DNA from: JAHEDT01 sp963825615
Lineage (GTDB): Bacteria > Desulfobacterota > Desulfuromonadia > Desulfuromonadales > BM103
Direction of reading: 5' to 3'
Assembly (NCBI GenBank): GCA_963825615.1
Contig: CAWGTV010000008.1
Location: 839,323-903,322 of the forward strand
Length of the DNA: 64,000 nt
Every line of letters starts with the position of its first letter. Within the stretch, counting starts at the first letter, position 1. The notes under the pieces were generated by a model, which was not told the origin of the DNA, ran no database searches, and saw nothing but the letters and a program-made list of their open reading frames with translations. The translations under genes were made by a program, and so were the position numbers. Shown piece by piece: positions 35,639-46,444 of this stretch.

Positions 35639-36820
35639 TCCCTTATGATCGGGTTTCGGCAGTCAAGGAGAACGACAGCGTGACAGCTGATCCCTTCCCC
35701 TCGTCCGGTGTAACCCATTTTTTCAGTTGTTGTGGCTTTGATATTGATGGCATCAGGGCCCGTGTTGCAGCACAAGGCCAGTTTTTCCTTCATCTGCGGC
35801 ATATACGCTGCGAGCTTCGGAGCCTGGCAGATGACGGTTATGTCGGCATTGACGACACAAAGATTGTCTTGCTCAGCCTTTGCGACCACCTCTTCGAGGA
35901 GCAGCAGTGAGAGGATATCCTTGTAGGCATGATCGTTGTCGGGAAAATGACTGCCGATGTCGCCCTTGCCCAGCGCCCCGAGAATGGCATCGCAGAGAGC
36001 GTGGGTCAACACATCTGCGTCAGAATGCCCGGCAAGACCGAGAGGATGATCTATTTCGACGCCGCCGAGAACAAGCTTTCTTCCCGCCTCTAATCTGTGG
36101 GCGTCAAAACCGTGGCCGATACGTATGGTTGCCTGTGGTCTGTGCATTATTTTTTCCGCAAGCTCGAGGTCCTCGGGGGTGGTAATCTTGAAATTTAACG
36201 CTGTACCGTGTACCAGGCGAACCGTGATGCCAGCCCGCTCCAGCAGCGATGATTCGTCAGTGACATCTGAGTTCTTGCAGCGACTTGTAGGCATTCAGCA
36301 AATAGTCTTTGCGAGCCGCCTGGGGCGTCTGGGCCTGCCAGAGAGAGCGCCGGTCAATGGTGTCTTCGACGATCCCATCAGCATTTCCGTGTTTAAGCGT
36401 GTCTTTGACCGGAATTGCGCTGATTGCTGCCCCGGATCTTGCTGTTTCATGATAACAGCGGCTGATGAGTTCGGGGGAGACGAGCGGCCGGGCACCGTCG
36501 TGAACCAGGACAATTTCGATATCAGCATCAACCAGTTCCAGTCCGGCCAGAACAGAATCCTGTCTCCGCGGGCCGCCTGCAATAACAACGATTTTTTTTC
36601 CTGTGCCACGGTACCTGTTCAGCAGCAATTCCGTCTCTGCCTGCCTTCCCTCCGGCACGACAACGATGATCTGGGAAATATCCCTGCAGCTGATGAATGC
36701 AGAAACGGTATGAACCAGGACCGGCTTGCCTGCCAGGATCAGGAACTGCTTGGGGATTGCGGAATTCATTCGGGAGCCGCTTCCGGCGGCCGGAATTATT
36801 GCTGCAGCAGGGCTGGCCAT
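35635..36820 (-). pseudogene. ispDF: Bifunctional IspD-IspF fusion, frameshifted
   Basis: The N-terminal half from ATG 36820 (SPAAAIIPAAGSGSRMNSAIPKQFLILAGKPV, VLVHDGARPLVS, VKDTLK) is IspD, the CDP-ME synthase. After LLNAYKSLQ at about 36285 the reading changes frame and continues as NSDVTDESSLLERAGITVRLVHG, the end of IspD. It then runs without break into IspF (IRIGHGFDAHRLEAGRKLVLGG, GLAGHSDADVLTHALCDAILGA, ITVICQAPKL, NIKATTTEKMG). The fusion is common in this bacterial group. Both steps belong to MEP isoprenoid synthesis. One base would restore the protein; a sequencing indel is likely because the function is essential. Confidence 0.88.
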
Positions 36821-36896
36821 CTAGGCGCTCGTAGTATCTGTGGTCATGACCCATTTGTTTGATGAGTTGAAGCAGATCGCGAACAGCGAAAAAAAT

Positions 36897-37247
36897 GGAG
36901 CGGGCTATAAGCCGAATTCTGTACCGATTAAGGCCATGATCATTTAACTGGGATGCCGGTCGCCCGACACCTCTTGCAACCTACCCGGAGATTTCGGACG
37001 GGCCGCCCTCAAACATCTCCCTATTTGGTCTTGCTCCGGATGGGGTTTGCCCTGCCTCTCATGTCACCATGAGAGCGGTGAGCTCTTACCTCGCCGTTTC
37101 ACCCTTACCCGATAGACTCAGGCGGTTTGTTTTCTGTGGCACTTTCCGCCGGTCACCCGGCGTTCGCGTTACGAACCATCCTGCCCTGTGGAGTTCGGAC
37201 TTTCCTCCCCGGCAAAAAATCGCCGGAGCGATCATGCACCCGCTCCG
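36897..37247 (-). ncRNA. rnpB: RNase P RNA
   Basis: The minus strand carries the bacterial type A consensus: GAGGAAAGTCCGAACTCC near the 5' end, ACAGGGCAGGATGGTTCGTAA, the GGGTAAGGGTGAAACGG and GGTAAGAGCTCACCG region, GGCAAACCCC and the 3' AATTCGGCTTATAG block. The P1 helix is formed by GGAGCGGG (5' end, 37246) and CCCGCTCC (3' end, 36897). It is the ribozyme that matures tRNA 5' ends. Ends are estimated from P1. Confidence 0.95.
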
Positions 37248-37296
37248 GCAGATAATGTAGTGATTAAATGCAAAAAGATGAAAGGGGAAAGTACGT

Positions 37297-38012
37297 TTAA
37301 TTGTCTAGTTCCTGGTGATAGAGCATGCGCTGGCAGGACGGGCAGTCCAGCATCTTGTCGCCTCTGAGCAATATATTGTATTGCTGAGGCGGCAGGTTCA
37401 TGAAACAACCCTGGCATACCCCTCCAAGCACGTTGACGATTGCCAGGCCGTTTCTCCGGTCCCTGAGCAGATCATATTTGCCGATCATTGCGCTGTTCCA
37501 GGCTCTGGGCCTGTTTGTCACGCTTGTTCTGCTTGGTTTTTTTGCCTTTGTTGATTTTCTCGATGCTGTCCCTGACCGTTTCAGTTTCTTCGGCAAGCAG
37601 TTTTTTTTCGGTTTTCAAAACGTTTTTCTCTTCGCTCGCCTCGGTGGTCAGTTTTTCAACCTGCTCCATGATGGCGACGATTTTTTCTTCGTTTTCCTTG
37701 ACGTTCTTTTTTGCATCTTCAATTTCTTTGAGAAGTGCTGTCTGTTCGCGGCTTGTCTGGACCTGCATCATTTTTGACTGGCGTTCTTTGACACGGGCAA
37801 TCTTGTCGGTCATCTCATCTTCAAGCGTTCGTCTTTCCCGCTCGAGCGTCTCTATACTCGAGTCGAGTTCATTGATGTGAATCTCTCTGTCCGCCAGGGC
37901 CGATATGCGTCTGTCAAGTTCTTCCTGTTCCTTTCTTGATCTCGTTGTCGATCTGGTCTATCTCAAGGTCTATCTCCTGCAGAAAGACAAGTTGTTCTGT
38001 TTGTTCGTTCAA
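37297..38012 (-). pseudogene. Coiled-coil zinc-ribbon protein (CdsZ/zf-RING_7 type), two frameshifts
   Basis: Three pieces join end to end. From TTG 38012 (LNEQTEQLVFLQEIDLEIDQIDNEIKK), after AGGAGA, a frame change near 37940 leads into KEQEELDRRISALADREIHINELDSS... and the long coiled coil (KERQSKMMQVQTSREQTALLKEIEDAKKNVKENEEKI). A second change near 37500 leads to YDLLRDRRNGLAIVNVLGGVCQGCFMNLPPQQYN and CPSCQRMLYH. The C4 zinc ribbon (CxxC...CxxC) at the end is typical. About 240 aa if repaired. Role unsettled, often next to rnpB and nif3-like genes, as here. Confidence 0.8.
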
Positions 38013-38868
38013 GACGATTCTCCTGTTTGATTTGATGGTTGCCTGTAACTATTTGTATCCACCAGCGAAAAAGGGTGGCTTTCAGTTGTTGATTCACTGA
38101 TTTCGATATTCCAGCGATGCCTATTCGCGTAGGTCTCTATTTTTTCAGTCAATAATTTTACAGCAGGTTTTTCGGTGGCATAGTGGGTTCCGTCGATAAC
38201 ACAGAAATCCGCCTCTTCTGCCCAGCGGGCAATGTTGTGTTTGATTTCTGCGGTTATAAACAGGTCAGCCCCGCGATTGCGGGCGGCTTCGGCAAACTCT
38301 GATCCGCTGCCGCCGCAGAGCGCAACAGACGATATGGTTTCAGGGAGCCTGCCGGCAATCTGGACGGAAGAAAGATTTAATACGTGGAGCAATGTATCTA
38401 CGAAGGTTGCCCGGTCAATCGGCTGAGGATAGTAACCCAGCCTGCCTGTACCGGCACCATCAATCAGCTGCTGAAGTTTCGGCAATCAGCGCGGTGATAT
38501 TTTCGAGCCCGAGAAGTTTCGCCAGAACGTCACTGACGCCGGGAGCAATGCTGTCAAAATTGGTATGGCAGGCAAGGACGTTAATCTGTTTCTTCAGGGC
38601 TTTTTCAAGAAACCGCCCTGATGGCTCAGCGGTATCAATGGCAGGAAGCGGCTTGAATATGGCAGGATGATGAGTGATGACGGTATCCGCCCCGACTGCT
38701 GCTGCTTCATCAAGGAGTTTCAGCGTCGGGTCCAGACCGACGAGCATCGACTGCACCTCGCGGTTGCGGTCACCGACCAGCAGACCAACATTGTCCCATG
38801 ACTCTGCAATGGCAAAATGGCGCGATTTCGTCAAGACATTTAATGATATCTTTGATTGTAACAGCCAT
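38009..38868 (-). pseudogene. Nif3-like dinuclear metal centre protein, two frameshifts
   Basis: From ATG 38868 (MAVTIKDIIKCLDEIA) the reading changes frame near 38820 into FAIAESWDNVGLLVGDRNREVQSMLVGLDPTLKLLDEAAAVGADTVITHHPAIFKP, with the HH metal pair. It changes again near 38470 into GRLGYYPQPIDRATFVDTLLHVLNLSSVQIAGRLPETISSVALCGGSGSE and IDGTHYATE, which has the second His site. It belongs to the NIF3/YbgI family (GTP cyclohydrolase 1 type 2-like), role unclear. It overlaps the start of the zinc-ribbon gene and is probably cotranscribed. Confidence 0.85.
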
Positions 38869-38904
38869 TAAAATAGTTGATATTTCAAAAAAACCATAAA
38901 AAAA

Positions 38905-38931
38905 AGGTACATCCCTTTCGGAGTGTACCTT
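38905..38931 (-). terminator. Intrinsic terminator downstream of the tRNA gene
   Basis: GGTACA and TGTACC with further pairing form a hairpin, and the minus strand continues into an eight-T run. It lies between the tRNA (39072) and the Nif3-like gene. Confidence 0.7.
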
Positions 38932-39071
38932 TAGCCCTTCTTCGCCCAGGGTGTTGTTATTTCACCTGAGCGTTTTGTATCTATAAAGAGGGAGCCTGTC
39001 TTCCTCCCCCGTATATGTTTTCCAGTTCCTGTTTTTTTCAAGATCCCGGCATTGAGATGGTTTAGTAATAG

Positions 39072-39148
39072 TGGTGGGCGCAGTAGGACTCGAACCTACG
39101 ACCGACCGGTTATGAGCCGGTGGCTCTAGCCAACTGAGCTATGCGCCC
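39072..39148 (-). tRNA. tRNA with CAT anticodon (Met or Ile2), CCA encoded
   Basis: The minus strand folds as a tRNA: acceptor GGGCGCA paired with TGCGCCC, D arm TAGCTCAGTTGGCTAGAGC, anticodon arm CCGGCTCATAACCGG with loop CTCATAA, T arm GTAGGTTCGAGTCCTAC, and a genomic CCA at the 3' end. The anticodon CAT does not distinguish elongator Met from lysidine-modified Ile; initiator features are absent. Confidence 0.93.
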
Positions 39149-39351
39149 TTCCGGCAGTTAAACTTGTTAATTAATCTCATGTTAGTAATTATGTCAATGA
39201 AAAAAAGATAAGTACAAAATAAAAGAGAATAGTGAGCTGGGAGATGCCGGGGATTGTGAGCAAACCGCGGGCCTTTGCCGAATGCCTTGCTGTTGAGGCG
39301 AAAGAGCATTATAGTGGCAGCGGGTTGTCGTCCTGAATAATCTAAACTGGC

Positions 39352-41178
39352 TTGAATACGGTGATTTATAGTAACCTGCTCATTTTTCTCTCAGCTATTT
39401 TCCTTTTCAGCATCACTTCAGTTCCTGCTGAACCTTCTGTGCCGCTGTTGGAATCGCTGCTGCTGACTGCCGGAATATTCGCGGCTTATGCCTATCTGGC
39501 ACAGCGCCTTTTTCGGGGCGCTGGAACAAGGAGCTCAGCTGGATATTTCAGGGCAGAAAAAAAACTCTCCATTCTGGCGATCATTCTTTATGCCGGGCTG
39601 TTATTCTTTACTGATATTAAATATTACTTCAACGTTTTTAGTTTTGGCGACAGGCTGCCCGCCCTGGTGAACATTGGCGGCCTGGCCCTGTTTATCTCTT
39701 TTTTGTCAATCATGTGGAGCGCAGCGCGAAGGAGTTACTCCGTTGTCTTCGGCAGACATTATCAGCTCAGCAGTTTTCTGGCGCTCAACATAAAGACAAA
39801 TCTGCCGATTGTCCTTCCATGGGTCGCCCTTTCACTGTTTTACGATCTGCTGGCAATCGCTCCATTTGGTGGTTTGAAAACATTTGTTTATTCTACCTGG
39901 GGGGACCTGTTCTTCTTCGGTATTTTCCTGCTCTTTGTGATGATCTTCTTTCCACCTCTGGTACGCCGTCTCTGGGGATGTATGAAATTGCCGGAAGGTC
40001 GTTTGAAGGACCATCTCAGCGAATTCTGCCGCCAACAGAATTTTGCGGTTGAACTCTACATCTGGCCTCTTTTTGAAGGAAAGGTTCTGACGGCAGGGGT
40101 CATGGGGCTTGTTCCGGGGCTTCGCTATATCCTGCTTACTCCGGCAATCATCGAGACCATGACGAGAGCTGAACTGGAGGCTGTCATGGCGCATGAGATC
40201 GGGCACGTAAAGAAGAAACACCTGCTGATGTACATCCTGCTGATCGGAGGATTCAGCCTTATCGCCGGATTACTGGCAGAGCCGTTCTTTTATTATTCAT
40301 TTTCTTTCGAGTGGATCTTTCAACTGCTCACCGGTGAAAGCATTAACCCCGATACGCTTGTCGCCCTTGTGGTCGGCGTGCCGTTTCTCGTTCTCCTGCT
40401 GTTCTATTTCAGGTTTGTTTTTGGCTATTTTATCCGCAACTTCGAGCGTCAGGCAGACCTTTATGTTTTCAAGGTACTGGGGAGTATCCGGGCCCTGGTC
40501 TCAGCCTTTGATAAAATTGCCGAGACAAGCGGCCAGAGCAGAAACAAGCCGAACTGGCATCATTTCGGTATTGGTGAACGTATCGACACGCTTGAAAGGT
40601 GTGAGAAAGACCCGTCACTGATTGACCGGCAGGATAAAAAGGTTCGTTGGAGCCTGCTGATCTATCTGCTTGTTCTTGTCTCTGCTGCAGTTTTTGTCAA
40701 GCAGGTGCCGACAGATGATATGGCGCGAAACTATGAGGAGAAATACATCGAGCTCGACCTGTTGAGCCGGGTCCAGAATATAGAGGACAAGGCGCTCTGG
40801 TTTCAGCTGGTCGGGGATTTGATGATCAACAGGCAGATGGAAAAAAGAGCGCTGGTCGCCTATAACAAAGCGCTGGAAATTGACCCTGATAATCCCGTGG
40901 TGCTGAATAATCTTGCCTGGCTCCTGCTGACAAGCAACGATGTAACATTGCGAGATCACCTGAGGGCGATGATTCTGGCCCAGAGAGCCGTTTTGAAGAG
41001 CCCCGAGCCGCATGTGCTCGATACGCTCGCCACGGCCTACTGGGCAAATGGTCTTGTGGACGAGGCCATCAGTACCGAGCAGGAAGCCCTGGAGAAAGCA
41101 ACATCGGAAAGGACGTTTTACCAGAGCCAGATTGAAAAGTTCAGGACGGAGAAATATGAACCGCAATTGCCAATGTAA
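39352..41178 (+). CDS. Membrane M48 peptidase with C-terminal TPR repeats
   Basis: The protein is up to 608 aa and starts at TTG 39352 or GTG 39361. Several membrane helices occupy the first 200 residues. The zinc-binding HEIGH motif is at 281-285 (VMAHEIGHVKKKH), with the third ligand region FERQADLYVF later, as in HtpX/Ste24-type proteases. A further helix lies near residue 435. The C-terminal 120 residues are tetratricopeptide-like (ALVAYNKALEIDPDNPVVLNNLAWLLL). It likely degrades or processes membrane proteins. It is 27 bp from nfo. Confidence 0.86.
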   Translation: MNTVIYSNLLIFLSAIFLFSITSVPAEPSVPLLESLLLTAGIFAAYAYLAQRLFRGAGTRSSAGYFRAEKKLSILAIILYAGLLFFTDIKYYFNVFSFGDRLPALVNIGGLALFISFLSIMWSAARRSYSVVFGRHYQLSSFLALNIKTNLPIVLPWVALSLFYDLLAIAPFGGLKTFVYSTWGDLFFFGIFLLFVMIFFPPLVRRLWGCMKLPEGRLKDHLSEFCRQQNFAVELYIWPLFEGKVLTAGVMGLVPGLRYILLTPAIIETMTRAELEAVMAHEIGHVKKKHLLMYILLIGGFSLIAGLLAEPFFYYSFSFEWIFQLLTGESINPDTLVALVVGVPFLVLLLFYFRFVFGYFIRNFERQADLYVFKVLGSIRALVSAFDKIAETSGQSRNKPNWHHFGIGERIDTLERCEKDPSLIDRQDKKVRWSLLIYLLVLVSAAVFVKQVPTDDMARNYEEKYIELDLLSRVQNIEDKALWFQLVGDLMINRQMEKRALVAYNKALEIDPDNPVVLNNLAWLLLTSNDVTLRDHLRAMILAQRAVLKSPEPHVLDTLATAYWANGLVDEAISTEQEALEKATSERTFYQSQIEKFRTEKYEPQLPM

Positions 41179-41205
41179 TGTAAGCCCGGAAGCCGGATAA
41201 TCGTC

Positions 41206-42105
41206 ATGCCTCAGCTTGGAGCACATGAATCAGTCGCCAAGGGACTGCACTGCGCGTTTGATAGAATCAGCCGGGTTGGCGGGGAATCCCTGCAGATTTT
41301 TACCCGCAACCAGCGGCAATGGAGTCCAAAACCATTGTCCGAAGATGAAATAGCGCACTATATTGACAGCTGGCAGCAGCATGGCCGGATGATTGTCGCT
41401 TCCCATGCCTCGTACCTGATCAACCTCGCCAGTGGAAAGTCCGAGCTGCGGGCAAAGTCGATCGCTGCGTTCGCCGAGGAGCTGAGACGCTGTCAGCAGC
41501 TGTCAATACCCTATGTGGTAATGCATCCCGGCTCCCATACCGGTGACGGTCCTGAGCGTGGGCTTGAGCGATTTGTCGGAGCCCTTGATGAAAGCATCGA
41601 CCAAGCCGGCTCGGATGCGATGGTCCTGGTTGAAACGACCGCCGGGCAGGGTACCGGGTTGGGGCGAAGCTTCAGTGAGCTGGGGTTTATCAGGAACAGG
41701 TCCCGGTTTCCTGATAAAATCGGCGTCTGCCTTGATACCTGTCACATTTTTGCCGCCGGCTACGATATCCGCACGGCAGCAGATTACCAGAAAACGATGC
41801 AGGAGTTCGACCGGGAAGTCGGTTTTGATCACCTGCACTTTTTCCACCTCAACGATTCCAAAAAAGATCTTGGCAGCCGGGTTGACCGTCATGAGCATAT
41901 CGGCCAGGGCTGTATTGGCCTGGATGGGTTTGCGCACCTGCTCAACGACCCACGATTTCAAGATCATCCCATGACCCTGGAAACCCCCAAAGGCGAGGAT
42001 TTGCAGGAAGATATTGATAACCTGAAAATCCTGCGCAGCCTGCTGGGCCTGAAAACGAAAAAAACGAAAGAACCTTGCGAAAATGAAGAGAAAAGTGGAC
42101 AATAG
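41206..42105 (+). CDS. nfo: Endonuclease IV
   Basis: This 299-aa TIM-barrel enzyme cuts DNA at abasic sites. Zinc-site motifs are present: LGAHESVAKGL, IVASHASYLINLAS, VMHPGSHTG, MVLVETTAGQGT, VCLDTCHIFAAGYD, HFFHLNDSKKDLGSRVDRHEHIGQG and MTLETPKG. The start ATG 41206 follows a weak ribosome site. It ends 36 bp before the ATPase gene on the same strand. Intact and clear. Confidence 0.96.
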   Translation: MPQLGAHESVAKGLHCAFDRISRVGGESLQIFTRNQRQWSPKPLSEDEIAHYIDSWQQHGRMIVASHASYLINLASGKSELRAKSIAAFAEELRRCQQLSIPYVVMHPGSHTGDGPERGLERFVGALDESIDQAGSDAMVLVETTAGQGTGLGRSFSELGFIRNRSRFPDKIGVCLDTCHIFAAGYDIRTAADYQKTMQEFDREVGFDHLHFFHLNDSKKDLGSRVDRHEHIGQGCIGLDGFAHLLNDPRFQDHPMTLETPKGEDLQEDIDNLKILRSLLGLKTKKTKEPCENEEKSGQ

Positions 42106-42141
42106 AGTAGTTTGACAATCGACAGCAGCTAAGGAGAATCG

Positions 42142-43941
42142 ATGAAACTACTCTATAGCGACGCCCTGCTTGTTCTCTTGAAGCGGCAAGGCGTTTTATC
42201 TGAAAAACAGATTAAATTCATAAATCTTGAAAAGGGTAAGCAGCGCCAGAAATTACTCAAGCTGCATGGCAGTGATGATCCTCTGGACAAGAATTTCCCC
42301 GATCTGATTGATATTATTGTTTCCTTCAATCTCCAGATACGCGGTGGTGACCAGCTGATTGATGAAGAGACCATCATGCGGGCAGTCGGCCAGGAGACCA
42401 GGCTGCCGTTTAAAAAACTGGACCCGCTCGAACTGGACATGGATATCGTTACCAAGACGATTCCAAAAAACTTTGCGATCCGGCAACTTGTTCTGCCGTT
42501 TAACATTGTCGACGGGGTGCTCGAAATAGCGGTGTATCATCCGGACTGCCAGCCTGTCCTGTCTGATATTGAGCAGGCCAATCAGGTCAAGACGAAAGCC
42601 TATGTGGCAACAAAATCAGATATTAAAAGGATTCTGGGAGAGTTTTTCGGCTTTCAGAGCTCAATCAGCGCCGCAGAGGACCAGATAGGATCCCTGACAG
42701 GAAGTTCCTCGGTCGATATCGGCAATCTGGAACGATATGTAAAGATCACCACGCAAAGGCATCACCTCATCCGATCAGCATATCAAAAATGCGGTAAATC
42801 ATATCTTTCATTACGCGCTTGACCAGCGGGCAAGTGATATTCATATCGAGCCGAAACGGGAGATCTGCCTGATCAGGTTCCGGATCGATGGAACGCTGCA
42901 CACCATCTACAAATTGCCCAAAGCCGTTCATTCGGCCATTGTTTCCAGGATCAAATTCCTGTCCCGCCTCGATATTGCAGAAAAAAGGCGACCGCAGGAC
43001 GGCAGGATCAAGGTGGGCGTTTCAGGGGAAAAAGATATTGAAATACGGGTGTCGACCGTACCGGTATCCTTTGGCGAGAAGGCGGTTCTGCAGGCTGCTC
43101 GATCCGGACGTTATTTTTCAATCGATCAATCATCTCGGCTTTTCAAAACGTGACTATGGTGTTTTTGATTCTTTCATGCATGCACCGCACGGTATCGTCC
43201 TGGTGACGGGGCCGACCGGAAGCGGTAAATCCACGACGCTCTATTCCGCCCTGAAAGAAATTGCCACTCCGGAAATGAACCTGGTTACCGTGGAAGACCC
43301 GGTGGAGATGGTCTATGAGGAGTTCAACCAGATTGCCGTGCAACCACTTATTGATGTGACCTTTTCCACCATTCTAAGAAATATCCTCCGCCAGGACCCC
43401 GATGTGATCATGATTGGTGAGATACGTGATTACGATACCGCCGCCCATGCCGTCCAGGCGGCTATGACAGGCCATCTGGTCTTCTCGACGCTGCATACCA
43501 ATGATGCCGTTTCCTCTATCGTCCGACTCATGGATCTGGGCCTGCAGCCGTTTCTGATCAGCTCGACACTTCTTGGGGCTATGGCTCAGCGCTTGGTAAA
43601 AAAAATCTGCACCCACTGTGCAGAAGACATTTGAAATGGAAGCAGAAAAGCTCTACAAGATGGGCTTTCCGGTTACCGGCAATGAGCCGCTGACGCTGCA
43701 AAGAGGCAACGGCTGCCGGGAATGCCGGGGAACCGGCTATAAAGGGCGATGCGGGATCTTCGAGATTTTTCCTCTGTCCCAGCAGATGAAGGAGATGATT
43801 GCCGATGGAAAGACCGGAGAAGAAATGCGCCAGGTTGCAATCAGGGAAGGAATGACTACTTTACGCGAGGACGCCTGGAATAAAGTTCAGGCCGGCATTA
43901 CAACGTATGAGGAAGCCCTGCGGGTGACTTCAGAGCACTAG
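42142..43941 (+). pseudogene. GspE/PilB-type secretion or pilus-assembly ATPase, three frameshifts
   Basis: The first 220 codons (MKLLYSDALLVLLKRQGVLSEKQIKFI...) carry the MshEN-like N-terminal domain. Near 42760 the frame changes and reads SDIHIEPKREICLIRFRIDGTLHTIYKLPKAVHSAIVSRIKFLSRLDIAEKRRPQDGRIKV. Another change near 43095 leads to the core: Walker A GPTGSGKSTT, the Asp box (VTVEDPVEM), Walker B IMIGEIRDYDTA and TGHLVFSTLHTNDA. A last change near 43620 gives CRECRGTGYKGRCGIFEIF. About 600 aa if repaired. It powers type IV pili or type II secretion. No other pil or gsp gene is in view. Confidence 0.88.
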
Positions 43942-43951
43942 AGGAAACGGT

Positions 43952-44427
43952 ATGACGATCAATGGGTGGAAAGATTGTCTGCCAGAATAAAAAGGCATTT
44001 CACGATTACCATATCGATGCAGAAGATCGAGGCAGGCATGGTGCTCAATGGCCCGGAGGTGAAGTCGCTCCGGGCCGGAAAGGCAAATCTGAAGGATGGT
44101 TATGTCAGGATCGACGAGCGGGGAGAAGCAATGCTGCACAACGTCCACATATCTTCCTACAGCTTTGCAACCCATAACCCGAATGAGCCGATCCGGATAC
44201 GCAAGCTCCTGCTGCACAGGCGCGAAATAAAGAAACTCATCGGAAAATTGCAGGAGAAAGGCCTTGCCCTGATACCACTGAAGATATACTTTAATAGTAA
44301 GGGCAAGGCAAAAGTAGAACTAGGTCTTGCCCGAGGCAAGAGGCAATATGACAAGCGGGCGGCACTGAAAGAAAAACAGTCCAACCGCGAGGTGCAGCGC
44401 GCCATGCGCCGCAACCAGAACGACTGA
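43952..44427 (+). pseudogene. smpB: SmpB, tmRNA-binding protein, N-terminus frameshifted
   Basis: The first codons read MTIN, then in a shifted frame GGKIVCQNKKAFHDYHIDA, and from about 44020 the main frame KIEAGMVLNGPEVKSLRAGKANLKDGYVRIDERGEAMLHNVHISSYSFATHNPNEPIRIRKLLLHRREI, ending with the basic tail KRQYDKRAALKEKQSNREVQRAMRR. All SmpB features are present. The gene directly precedes ssrA, its RNA partner in trans-translation. The frame breaks are probably sequencing indels. Confidence 0.9.
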
Positions 44428-44440
44428 TCTTTTACAATAT

Positions 44441-44807
44441 GGGGGCGAAACGGCTTCGACGGGGATGTGTAAGCTCATTGTTGCATGCCGAGCTTCTATT
44501 TGCTCGTAAAACCAATAGAACTTAAATATAATCGCAGACGATTATAACTACGCAGTAGCAGCTTAATACCTGTCATACTGCCGTTCCACCGGTCTTCGCC
44601 CGTAAGGCCGGATTTGGGGCGTCGACTCAACGGGCTGGCCTGATGAGTGGTGTCTGTACATTAGCAGGCGAGATTTTCACAGACTAGCATCAGGTCCGCT
44701 CTGTTCCCGCGGCATACCGGATGCGAAACTTCAAGTCGGGAACTAAGCATGTAGATACGAGAGGGGAGCATTTGCGGACGCGGGTTCGACTCCCGCCGCC
44801 TCCACCA
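44441..44807 (+). ncRNA. ssrA: Transfer-messenger RNA
   Basis: The RNA has the standard 5' end GGGGGCGAAACGGCTTCGACGG and the 3' tRNA-like part GCGGACGCGGGTTCGACTCCCGCCG with CCA encoded (ends 44807). The internal reading frame GCA GAC GAT TAT AAC TAC GCA GTA GCA GCT TAA encodes the tag ADDYNYAVAA. The 3' end is the likely integration site of the integrase immediately downstream. Confidence 0.96.
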
Positions 44808-44842
44808 TTTGATAGTCCAGAGAGATCCACAAAAGACCAAAA

Positions 44843-44877
44843 CCCCGAGAGCTGACAAGGCTTTCGGGGTTTTTCTT
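44843..44877 (+). terminator. Terminator after ssrA
   Basis: CCCCGAGAG and CTTTCGGGG form a stem, followed by TTTTTCTTTT. It is the expected Rho-independent terminator behind ssrA. Confidence 0.85.
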
Positions 44878-44970
44878 TTCCAGTGACGTTCTATAAAATC
44901 CATTGACATCCGGTACTTTTTGACGGTATTTTTGACGGTATACTTAAATACCGTCACAGGAGATACCGTC

Positions 44971-46152
44971 ATGCCGCTTACTGATACCGCCATCCGCAAT
45001 GCAAAGCCGGAAGACAAACCCTACAAGTTGACAGACGGGAGAGGTCTGTACTTGCTTGTGAACAAATCAGGGAAGTATTTTCGTTGGGATTATCGATTTG
45101 CGGGCAAGCGCAAAACACTTGCTCTGGGTGTCTATCCGGAGATCAGGCTCAAAGAGGCTCGGGAAAAGCACGAGGATTTGAGGCGCTTGCTTGCTCAAGG
45201 CATTGACCCTATTGAATACAGGAAGCAAGCTAAAGCACAGTCTCTTTCCGAAACAACAAATTCATTTGAAACCGTTGCACGGGAATGGTTTCTGAAAAAT
45301 AAACCTGTGTGGACAGAGAAGCATGCCCAGACAATTATTAGTCGACTGGAGAATAATATTTTCCCATGGCTGGGTGGCATGGCGACTTCTTCAATCACCG
45401 CGCCAATGCTGCTCGAGTCTTTGAGAAGAATTGAAGACAGGGGAGCTATAGAGACCGCTCATCGGGTCAAGCAGATCTGTGGCCAGGTATTCAGATATGC
45501 GATTGCAACGGGCCGGGGAGAGCGTGACCCGAGCGCGGATCTCAAAGGGGCTTTACCTCCAACAAAGCCAAAGCACATGGCCACCATCACGTCGCCTGAC
45601 AAGATTGGTGAGTTGATGAGGGCAATAGACGGTTATCAAGGTAATCTGATAACCAGATGTGCTTTGAAATTTGCGCCATTGACTTTTGTCCGGCCTGGAG
45701 AGCTTCGCCATGCCGAGTGGGTAGAGATAAACATTGAAGAGCAGGTATGGAAAATTCCTGCTGAGAAAATGAAAATGCGGAGTGTACACATAGTACCTCT
45801 ATCAAGACAAGCGATTGTCGTACTTGAGGAGATACTCCCATTGACTGGCGATGGAAAGTATGTGTTTCCAAGCCTGAGAACTGGCAGTCGGCCTATGAGC
45901 GAGAATACTGTTCTCGCAGCTCTGAGGAGAATGGGGTATGCCAAGGAAGAGATGACGGGACACGGCTTTCGCGGCATGGCTTCCACCGTTTTACATGAGA
46001 AAGGCTGGTCGACAGATGTGATAGAGCGTCAGCTGGCCCATGCCGAAAGCAATAGTGTGAAGGCAGCATATAACCATGCCCAGCATTTACCAGAACGTAG
46101 GAAGATGATGCAATGGTGGGCTGACTATTTGGATGATCTGAAACTGATGTGA
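44971..46152 (+). CDS. int: Tyrosine integrase of an ssrA-targeting element
   Basis: I start it at ATG 44971 (MPLTDTAIRNAKPEDKPYKL), behind CAGGAG, giving about 393 aa. It is P4-type, with an N-terminal DUF4102 arm-binding domain (YKLTDGRGLYLLVNKSGKYFRWDYRFAGKRKTLALGVYPEIRLKEAREKH), a core-binding segment and a C-terminal catalytic domain. Arg (FVRPGELRHAEW), His-x2-Arg (HGFRGMAS), His (QLAHAES) and the nucleophile Tyr (AAYNHA) are all seen. It lies 163 bp from ssrA, pointing into the island. Intact and likely active. Confidence 0.94.
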   Translation: MPLTDTAIRNAKPEDKPYKLTDGRGLYLLVNKSGKYFRWDYRFAGKRKTLALGVYPEIRLKEAREKHEDLRRLLAQGIDPIEYRKQAKAQSLSETTNSFETVAREWFLKNKPVWTEKHAQTIISRLENNIFPWLGGMATSSITAPMLLESLRRIEDRGAIETAHRVKQICGQVFRYAIATGRGERDPSADLKGALPPTKPKHMATITSPDKIGELMRAIDGYQGNLITRCALKFAPLTFVRPGELRHAEWVEINIEEQVWKIPAEKMKMRSVHIVPLSRQAIVVLEEILPLTGDGKYVFPSLRTGSRPMSENTVLAALRRMGYAKEEMTGHGFRGMASTVLHEKGWSTDVIERQLAHAESNSVKAAYNHAQHLPERRKMMQWWADYLDDLKLM

Positions 46153-46444
46153 ACCCTGGTTAATAGTTTTTTGAAGGTTTTACCCTAGGCCAAACTGAAA
46201 AACTGTCAGGGTAACTTGATACTTTTACTGGAAGGTATCTATTTTTTTGATCAAATTTCTAGCCTGATCAGATTAGGGTGCACAGGAATAACCCTCAATT
46301 TAAGGCCTTTAAAGAAATGAGAACCTTAGAAACGGCAATGTTAAGTTCGACGCTTTGCTGCTGAAATTACCTGATCAGGATTAAATCAATACAGCTAAAG
46401 TAGTTTTTGTTAGATTTTCAAATGATACGCTTTTCAGGTGAAAA